DNA of 64,000 nucleotides from CAZCVI01 sp964502145. GTDB lineage: Bacteria; Acidobacteriota; Aminicenantia; UBA2199. The stretch spans positions 1 through 64,000 of the forward strand of contig CAZCVI010000003.1 in NCBI GenBank assembly GCA_964502145.1. The letters are read 5' to 3'. The notes beneath the pieces were generated by a model. It saw only the letters and a program-made list of their open reading frames with translations. It did no database searches and had not been told where the DNA came from. Position numbers and translations under genes: made by a program. This document shows positions 59,075 to 64,000 of the stretch, one piece after another (the first letter of the stretch is position 1; each line of letters starts with the position of its first letter).

Positions 59075-59258
59075 GAGCAAAGATGAAGTTGGGAAGTTAG
59101 GAGGCTAGGAAGTTAGGAAAAAAAATTGATGTGGATGCGGTGTGCCCCATAAGAGAGAGATGGTTTTGGATAAAAAAGGGATAAAGATTAGCGGCTAGGT
59201 TTTTTTTTAATGCGACAAGGATGTCGCGTCTACTATTTTCTTTTCCTCCGGGTCTGGG

Positions 59259-59287
59259 TTGATAAATTCAAGGAACGGAGTTATAAT
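59259..59287 (+). promoter_or_regulatory. Promoter of MNT copy 2, leaderless
   Basis: TTGATA (59259-59264), 17 bases, TATAAT (59282-59287), then seven bases to the ATG at 59295. Confidence 0.7.
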
Positions 59288-59294
59288 AGATTGG

Positions 59295-59618
59295 ATGAAA
59301 AATAAAAGAACTATTTTGAAAGAGCTGAAAAATGCCCTGGTTGCCAATTTTGGAACTGATATTAAAGATGTCATCCTCTTTGGTTCCAGAGTCACTGGAA
59401 AAGCTCGTAAAGATTCTGATTATGACGTGCTGATTATTTTAAATGATGATTACAACTGGGAATATGAGCGAAAAATTTCCAATGTCGTCTATGACATTGA
59501 GTTGGAAAATGACATTTTCGTGGATAATAAAATCATTTCCACCCATGAACTGTATCATACCATCGAAGGAAAACATCCCCTTTATCAAGATGCCATCAGA
59601 GACGGGATTCACGCATGA
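59295..59618 (+). CDS. Orphan MNT nucleotidyltransferase, copy 2
   Basis: A 107-residue protein identical to the one at 56350 except for one conservative change near the C-terminus (DAIRDG for DAIKDG). Catalytic GSR and DxD residues are intact. No HEPN partner is adjacent. Almost no synonymous differences separate the copies, so duplication is recent or the copies are being homogenised. Confidence 0.85.
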   Translation: MKNKRTILKELKNALVANFGTDIKDVILFGSRVTGKARKDSDYDVLIILNDDYNWEYERKISNVVYDIELENDIFVDNKIISTHELYHTIEGKHPLYQDAIRDGIHA

Positions 59619-59655
59619 CCAAATCCATTTAACTTCGTGGTTAAAGATTTTTTTT

Positions 59656-60918
59656 CTACCATTTCACCGCTTTTCTTTTCACAGGCATAGTCATACAACG
59701 ACAACCACCCCCGCCCCGCGAAAGTTCAGCACCATGAATAGTGATCACATACTTCTCGTAATCCGCCACATTCACCTTTCCATTCAAAATCTGCCGCGCA
59801 TCCAATACTTCAAACCCATTCTTATTCAACTCTTCAATAGTATGAACATTACGACCATAGCCAATCACTTTCCCAGGCCCTACTGCAAAGAAATTAGCTC
59901 CACTATGCCACTGCTCCCGCTCCTGAAACCACGTGTCCTTAGTACCACCACAATAAACAGGTTCCAAATCAAAACCTAACTTCCGCAACACTTCCAAAAG
60001 ATTCTTCTCCTCACTAATAGAAACCACCCGACCATTATCCAAAATCATATGAATAGTTCGATATTGATGATGCAAGCGAATAATAGGCTCATATACCATA
60101 CATTGATGCATATCCAAAAAAGTAAAGACCATATCCAAATGAATAAACGATTCAGGACTGTGTGGCAACTCCTGAACAATAATATGCTGTCTGGTTTTTT
60201 GCGCATTAAAACTATCCACAATAAAATCAATACCCGCCGCTGTAGTACGCGCCCCCATACCAATTAACAACACATCCTCACGCGCTACCAACACATCACC
60301 GCCTTCTATTGTAATCCCTTCGGCCTGATTGGCACGCTCCCGTTTGGGATTCACGGTCCTGGTACGAAACCGGGGATGAGATTCAAAAATAGTTTCCATG
60401 ATAATCGTTTCCCGTTCCCTAACCTGCCCCGCCATTTTGCCAATCAATACCCAATGATTCATGGACATGGCTGCATCACGGGTGAAAAAAAAATTATGCA
60501 AGGGTTGCAATGAATAATACTCTTTACTCAGGAACCGCGAGAGGGTATCCTTTTTCATGACAACCCCCTCAATCAAATGAGTGGCCAATTGATCGGCAGG
60601 CAAATCAACAAGCTGCTCCATCATATCACAAATACCTTCATGGGCACATATTTTTTGCAAGAGGTCTTGTTTCACGTTTTTTTCAGCCAAAACCTGGGTA
60701 AGTAAATCACGGACAAAAAAAGTCTGGGTAACTTTTTCCAATACCCCTTGCAATTGCGAATATTCAGGCAACATCACGGCCAAATTAAGAATATCACTAT
60801 ACAAGGCTCGCTCAACGTGTTGCGGCGTCATGTTTTCCACTTCATTACCGGGTCGATGAAGGATCACCCCTTCCAACTCACCAATTTCCGATTGCACACA
60901 GACCTCAAATGGACTCAT
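59656..60918 (-). CDS. arcA: Arginine deiminase
   Basis: A 420-residue enzyme that converts arginine to citrulline and ammonia, the first step of the arginine deiminase pathway. SEIGELEGVILHRPGNEVENMTP (about 10-32), NFFFTRDAAMSM (about 140-151), GITIEGGDVLV (about 201-211), SFIHLDMVFTFLD (about 258-270) and the catalytic RGGGGCRCMTMP near the C-terminus are all present. AGGAGGA precedes the ATG. The carbamoyltransferase, carbamate kinase and antiporter genes are not adjacent, so the remainder of the pathway lies elsewhere. Confidence 0.96.
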   Translation of the reverse strand: MSPFEVCVQSEIGELEGVILHRPGNEVENMTPQHVERALYSDILNLAVMLPEYSQLQGVLEKVTQTFFVRDLLTQVLAEKNVKQDLLQKICAHEGICDMMEQLVDLPADQLATHLIEGVVMKKDTLSRFLSKEYYSLQPLHNFFFTRDAAMSMNHWVLIGKMAGQVRERETIIMETIFESHPRFRTRTVNPKRERANQAEGITIEGGDVLVAREDVLLIGMGARTTAAGIDFIVDSFNAQKTRQHIIVQELPHSPESFIHLDMVFTFLDMHQCMVYEPIIRLHHQYRTIHMILDNGRVVSISEEKNLLEVLRKLGFDLEPVYCGGTKDTWFQEREQWHSGANFFAVGPGKVIGYGRNVHTIEELNKNGFEVLDARQILNGKVNVADYEKYVITIHGAELSRGGGGCRCMTMPVKRKAVKW

Positions 60919-60950
60919 TCTACGGTTCCTCCTGGTTCACAATTCATCTT

Positions 60951-61337
60951 TTATAACTGACTGGTACAAAACTTACAGCGGGTAGCTGCATCAGGGATTT
61001 GTTCGAGACAAAAAGGACACTCTTTCATGACTGGCGCAGGAGCTTCGTCCTGCTTTTTTTTCAGTTTACCCACTCCCTTAATAAGAATCAGAAAAATAAC
61101 CAGGGCAATCACAAGAAAATCTACCAGGGCAGCCAATATGCCTCCCAAATGGAACTTCCCTACTACCCACGTCTGCCATTCACCACTGGGCAGCACGTAA
61201 CTCACCAATGGCATTACTAACCCATTGACCATAGCCGTTACAATCTTGCCAAACGCACCACCAATCACAACGGCAATAGCCAAATCCAACACATTCCCTT
61301 TTAAAATAAACGTTTTAAACTCATCTTTAAACGCCAT
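60951..61337 (-). CDS. mscL: Large-conductance mechanosensitive channel with C-terminal zinc ribbon
   Basis: A 128-residue inner-membrane channel that opens on hypo-osmotic shock. FKTFILKGNVLDLAIAVVIGGAFGKIVTAMVNGLVMPL (7-44) is the TM1 signature, and FLVIALVIFLILIKGVGKLKKK (about 73-94) is TM2 with the basic flank. The usual short C-terminal helix is replaced by a CPFCLEQIPDAATRCKFC zinc ribbon (about 107-124). It lies 32 bp upstream of arcA in the same direction. The ribbon may bind zinc, possibly affecting assembly or gating. Confidence 0.93.
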   Translation of the reverse strand: MAFKDEFKTFILKGNVLDLAIAVVIGGAFGKIVTAMVNGLVMPLVSYVLPSGEWQTWVVGKFHLGGILAALVDFLVIALVIFLILIKGVGKLKKKQDEAPAPVMKECPFCLEQIPDAATRCKFCTSQL

Positions 61338-61383
61338 GTTTCCTCCAAGTTGTTTTCTACTTAAGATATTCGTCTATAACTTC

Positions 61384-62463
61384 TTAATAATTGACTTCTT
61401 TTCTTCCAGCCAAACGTTGTGTACGCCATTCGGCTTCATCACGGGGTGGGGTTTCCAATTCAGCCGGGTTTTTCATTTGCAGACTCAGGGCTTCGGCAGG
61501 ACAAACAGAAGTACACAGCCCACAGCCAAAACAATGGGTGCGGTCAATGTGACACATGTTTTCATTAATAGTAATAGCATTAAATTGGCATCGTTCCACG
61601 CAAGCCCCACAACCAACACAAAGAGTCTCATTAACAGAAGCAAAAAAATCGGAACGGGCAATACCATTAATATGACCAAAATCGGCAATACCCCGAATTA
61701 TTGTACAGGAACAAATACAACAATTACAAATATACGAGATATCGTGCAACACATTGCTGGCAGAATGAACAAGCCCTTCTTGATCTGCCGCAGCCAAAAC
61801 CTGCAAGGCTTCTTCTTTACTAAGCGCACGAATAGACTCGCTATGATCAAACGCACCGGGTTTACTGGAAAAAATTAGACAATTATCCACTGTATGCTGG
61901 CACCCATGACCAACCAACCGTCGTTGTGTGCGGCACATGCACGGCACAACACCCCACGCCCGGGCATTTTCCACATAATACGAGGCCCGTTCGTATGGCA
62001 TCACTTCCAAATCCACTGGAATTGTTTTTTCAGCAGGCAGAACACGATGCACAGAGGGTTTAACTGCCATCATTTTATGAAGCCCTTCCAGATAATAATG
62101 CTCGAACAGATGCGCGAATTCCGGGCTCATCTTGCTACCCAGTTCTTCATAAATACCCACCACAAAAGGCATTAATTTAAAAGCCAACCCACCCTCCCCT
62201 TTCTCTGCTTTAATCAATCCTTTTTTAGTCATCTCTTTTAATGCAGCATGGATTTGACGTTCATCGCCACCACAGCGCGTGGCAATTGTTTTAGCCATTT
62301 GCGGTTCAAGTTCCAATTGGCAAGCCAATGCCGCTTGCTCAGGAGTAAAAAGTGCCGCCAATATCTGCAACTCCACACCACTCTCTGTAGCGGGGTAACC
62401 ATTGGGTATTCGGTCTAAGACCACAGCCAGTTCTTTATAAACAGTATTCACAATAACCTCCAT
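61384..62463 (-). CDS. 4Fe-4S ferredoxin-type protein with winged-helix N-terminus
   Basis: A 359-residue iron-sulfur protein. An N-terminal region (about 30-110) resembles a winged helix (MAKTIATRCGGDERQIHAALKEMTKKGLIKAEKGEGG). A middle segment has extra cysteines (VPCMCRTQRR...GCQHTVDNC and YICNCCICSC), and the C-terminal part (about 275-335) has two 4Fe-4S clusters: CVGCGACVERC and CFGCGLCTSVCP. Similar proteins are annotated as 4Fe-4S binding proteins of unknown role; redox or sensing function is inferred. It is 46 bp upstream of mscL. Confidence 0.82.
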   Translation of the reverse strand: MEVIVNTVYKELAVVLDRIPNGYPATESGVELQILAALFTPEQAALACQLELEPQMAKTIATRCGGDERQIHAALKEMTKKGLIKAEKGEGGLAFKLMPFVVGIYEELGSKMSPEFAHLFEHYYLEGLHKMMAVKPSVHRVLPAEKTIPVDLEVMPYERASYYVENARAWGVVPCMCRTQRRLVGHGCQHTVDNCLIFSSKPGAFDHSESIRALSKEEALQVLAAADQEGLVHSASNVLHDISYICNCCICSCTIIRGIADFGHINGIARSDFFASVNETLCVGCGACVERCQFNAITINENMCHIDRTHCFGCGLCTSVCPAEALSLQMKNPAELETPPRDEAEWRTQRLAGRKEVNY

Positions 62464-62522
62464 ATTTATAGAAATATCTTAAGAATATAATATTGTATCA
62501 CACCAGGAACGAATGTAAAGCC

Positions 62523-62688
62523 CTGGATTCACCATCAAATTCTTGAAAACATGGTGAGGCAATGTGGGAATTATGGGAAGTATGGGAATGATGGGATAAA
62601 AAAAAATTCCCATTCCTCCCATTCTTCCCATAATTCCCATAATTCCCATACTTCCCATATTTCCCATTCCCTTGGCGGTGAATCCAAG
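62523..62688. repeat. MITE-like element with 9-bp ATGGGANNN hairpin core
   Basis: Left end CTGGATTCACCATCA and right end GGCGGTGAATCCAAG are terminal inverted repeats. The arms consist of 9-bp GGGAANTAT-type units and their inverse around a poly-A loop. Core sequence matches the element at 7692, ends match the element at 12056. Confidence 0.8.
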
Positions 62689-62701
62689 TTCCAAAAAATG
62701 C

Positions 62702-62730
62702 TTTACAATTTAAGAATTTCTCTTTATAAT
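62702..62730 (+). promoter_or_regulatory. Promoter of the PilZ gene at 62737, leaderless
   Basis: TTTACA (62702-62707), 17-base spacer, TATAAT (62725-62730), then six bases to the ATG; no ribosome site. Confidence 0.65.
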
Positions 62731-62736
62731 ATACCC

Positions 62737-64000
62737 ATGGAAATCATAGACAGACCAACAATTTTAAAATATCTCCAGATTACCCTGCTTTCATACAGCC
62801 GCATTTGCCACTTTATCCCGGAAAAGGCACCCACGACACGGTTCAAAGCCCGCTTTCAAAGACTCTCCAGAGAATCATTACAAATACGCCTGGACGATAT
62901 CCCCAATGGCATAGACGGTTCCATTGTCTTCTTTTCCTATACCTTTATCTTTCGTTTCCGCACCCGCTTACATGCCAATGCCGACACCGGCATCTACTCC
63001 TGCTCCATCCCATCAATGATCGAAACCTTCGATCGTCGCAAATACGCCCGCCTCAAATTTGAATCCAGAGAAAACAAAATCGTCACCATCCATAATAAAT
63101 CACTGAACCAAAGCATCACTGGAATCTTAGCCGACCTCTCCGCTGGCGGACTCGGTTTTATTGTAACCGACCTCGACCTCGTCCCCAAAAAAGGCGACCT
63201 CATCATGACCGCATTAAAATTAAGAGATTTGGAATTCCAAGTTATGGCTGAAGTCGCCCAAGTTCGCAACGATTTCGTGGGCGCCGTGTTCCTGGAAAAA
63301 TCAACCAAATTCCAACTGGAACTAAATAACCTCATCAAACTGGAAATCGACTGGCGCAGCGAACATATGTTGAAAAACCTTAAACAACGCGAAGAAATGC
63401 TGAAAGTCTTCCACCAATCCCAGGAAAAATCCGCCTTGGAACAAAAAAAACTGGCGGATAAATTAAACTTCCTCGACCCCTTCCTGGATCACTTTTGCGA
63501 CAGTTTCAAAGCAGTCACCGACCTGGACCTCACTTACGAATCCGCCCAATACCGCGAAAGCACATCCCCGGCAGAACTAAAATTCCTCTACCTGCATTTT
63601 TACTTTAATACAGATTTACTCTTCATCGGTTACTTCTCTGCGCCGCAAGATGTTCTCTATAAACTAGCCCTTCCACTATTCGGCGATCAATTGTCTGGCA
63701 AAGGATTCAATGAATCGATCCTCCTGGAAGTACTGGGAAAACAAATAGTCGCCCGCTCCAATGGTCCGGAAAATAATAACAGAATTTTTACTTACGCGGA
63801 CGCAAGTGTCCATAATACCAATAAACGTCTCCTCTCTGACCTGTTACAACAACACTCCATTCGCATTGATTTCCAAAGTCCTATCGGCACATTCTCGCTC
63901 ATGCTCATGGCAGAGAACCTGGAAGAATCCCTCAACCTCTGCACCAAAGCGAAAGCCCGCGAATTCATCACCATGGAAAAAATGGACTTGATCGAACCAA
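62737..64000 (+). CDS. PilZ-domain protein, C-terminus beyond the window
   Basis: At least 421 residues, open at the window edge. An N-terminal domain (about 1-90) is a YcgR-N-like beta region (LQIRLDDIPNGIDGSIVFFSY). PilZ follows with DRRKYARLKFE (about 96-106; the RxxxR motif) and GILADLSAGGLGFIV (about 128-142; the DxSxxG motif), so c-di-GMP binding is well supported. A coiled-coil stretch (about 205-245) leads to a third domain (about 250 on) whose FNESILLEVLGKQIVARSN segment faintly recalls CheX/CheC phosphatase-like folds. YcgR-like proteins brake flagellar motors; here that is only a possibility. Confidence 0.8.
   Translation, partial: MEIIDRPTILKYLQITLLSYSRICHFIPEKAPTTRFKARFQRLSRESLQIRLDDIPNGIDGSIVFFSYTFIFRFRTRLHANADTGIYSCSIPSMIETFDRRKYARLKFESRENKIVTIHNKSLNQSITGILADLSAGGLGFIVTDLDLVPKKGDLIMTALKLRDLEFQVMAEVAQVRNDFVGAVFLEKSTKFQLELNNLIKLEIDWRSEHMLKNLKQREEMLKVFHQSQEKSALEQKKLADKLNFLDPFLDHFCDSFKAVTDLDLTYESAQYRESTSPAELKFLYLHFYFNTDLLFIGYFSAPQDVLYKLALPLFGDQLSGKGFNESILLEVLGKQIVARSNGPENNNRIFTYADASVHNTNKRLLSDLLQQHSIRIDFQSPIGTFSLMLMAENLEESLNLCTKAKAREFITMEKMDLIEP

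Larger units (their letters stand above)
59083..59622. repeat. Segmental duplication copy 2 (with MNT gene)
   Basis: Counterpart of 56139-56677 in the same orientation. The two copies bracket the PIN toxin pair, cas6 and the CRISPR array. Confidence 0.85.

Noticed and set aside
1..64000. tRNA, rRNA or riboswitch genes
   Set aside because: No cloverleaf, rRNA core or known aptamer consensus was recognised by eye on either strand; a covariance-model search would settle it.

Overview
The window reads as a chromosomal segment of a Gram-negative (diderm) bacterium. It has a beta-barrel-like outer membrane protein, an alpha-2-macroglobulin operon, phosphatidylserine decarboxylase, and many signal-peptide proteins. 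Gene style (PilZ proteins, Rpn and Uma2 nucleases, formylglycine-enzyme-like proteins, a lone lanthipeptide-type precursor, an unattached type II thioesterase) recalls uncultured Acidobacteriota-related lineages such as Aminicenantes. That placement is a guess from gene content only. No rRNA or tRNA was seen.

Layout. 0.1-7.6 kb: DUF1016 and Uma2 nucleases, an LGFP-repeat secreted protein, a sodium symporter, malate:quinone oxidoreductase and UppP. 8-15.8 kb: MBOAT/SGNH acyl-transfer pair, PilZ protein, Psd, a thioredoxin-like protein, an orphan type II thioesterase, an S4 protein and a phosphatase-superfamily enzyme. 16-29.6 kb: an accessory defence/conflict island. It holds HEPN-MNT and VapBC toxin-antitoxin pairs, two Rpn nucleases, and an operon of metallophosphoesterase, MoxR AAA+ ATPase, Rpn nuclease and a 935-residue vWA-like/FGE-like protein. 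A second FGE-like protein and an FGE fragment lie beside it. The last ~24 variable codons of the two FGE-like genes differ mainly at codon positions 1 and 2, and both end in an identical 31-bp tract. This is the signature of diversity-generating retroelement (DGR) targets; no reverse transcriptase or template was found here. 29.7-33.3 kb: a 58-residue RiPP precursor just behind a large BNR/sortilin-like secreted protein. 33.6-43.5 kb: MFS, Sir2, ArsR, an OMP, an AAA/PD-(D/E)XK protein, HigBA and small antitoxin-like genes amid repeats. 43.5-55.5 kb: a membrane TIR-like protein, then a six-gene operon resembling E. coli yfaA-T-S-Q-P, including a penicillin-binding/SpoIID fusion. 55.7-59.6 kb: a 21-bp minisatellite, a near-exact ~0.5-kb duplication carrying an MNT nucleotidyltransferase, VapBC, an isolated cas6 and a three-repeat CRISPR array. 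59.6-64 kb: arginine deiminase, MscL with a zinc ribbon, a ferredoxin and the start of a PilZ protein that runs off the end.

The intergenic DNA is rich in structure: MITE-like elements with TGGATTCACC-type termini and long hairpins built from 9-bp tandem units; CACGAATT palindromes, one of which encodes the start of a gene; a GTGATGCGTGGG repeat family; and two degenerate 21-bp arrays. Many promoters fit TTGACA-17-TATAAT, and several put the start codon 6-7 bases after the -10 box, implying leaderless messages.

Most start sites were moved to the codon that follows a visible Shine-Dalgarno sequence. All function calls come from reading motifs by eye; no database search was possible.
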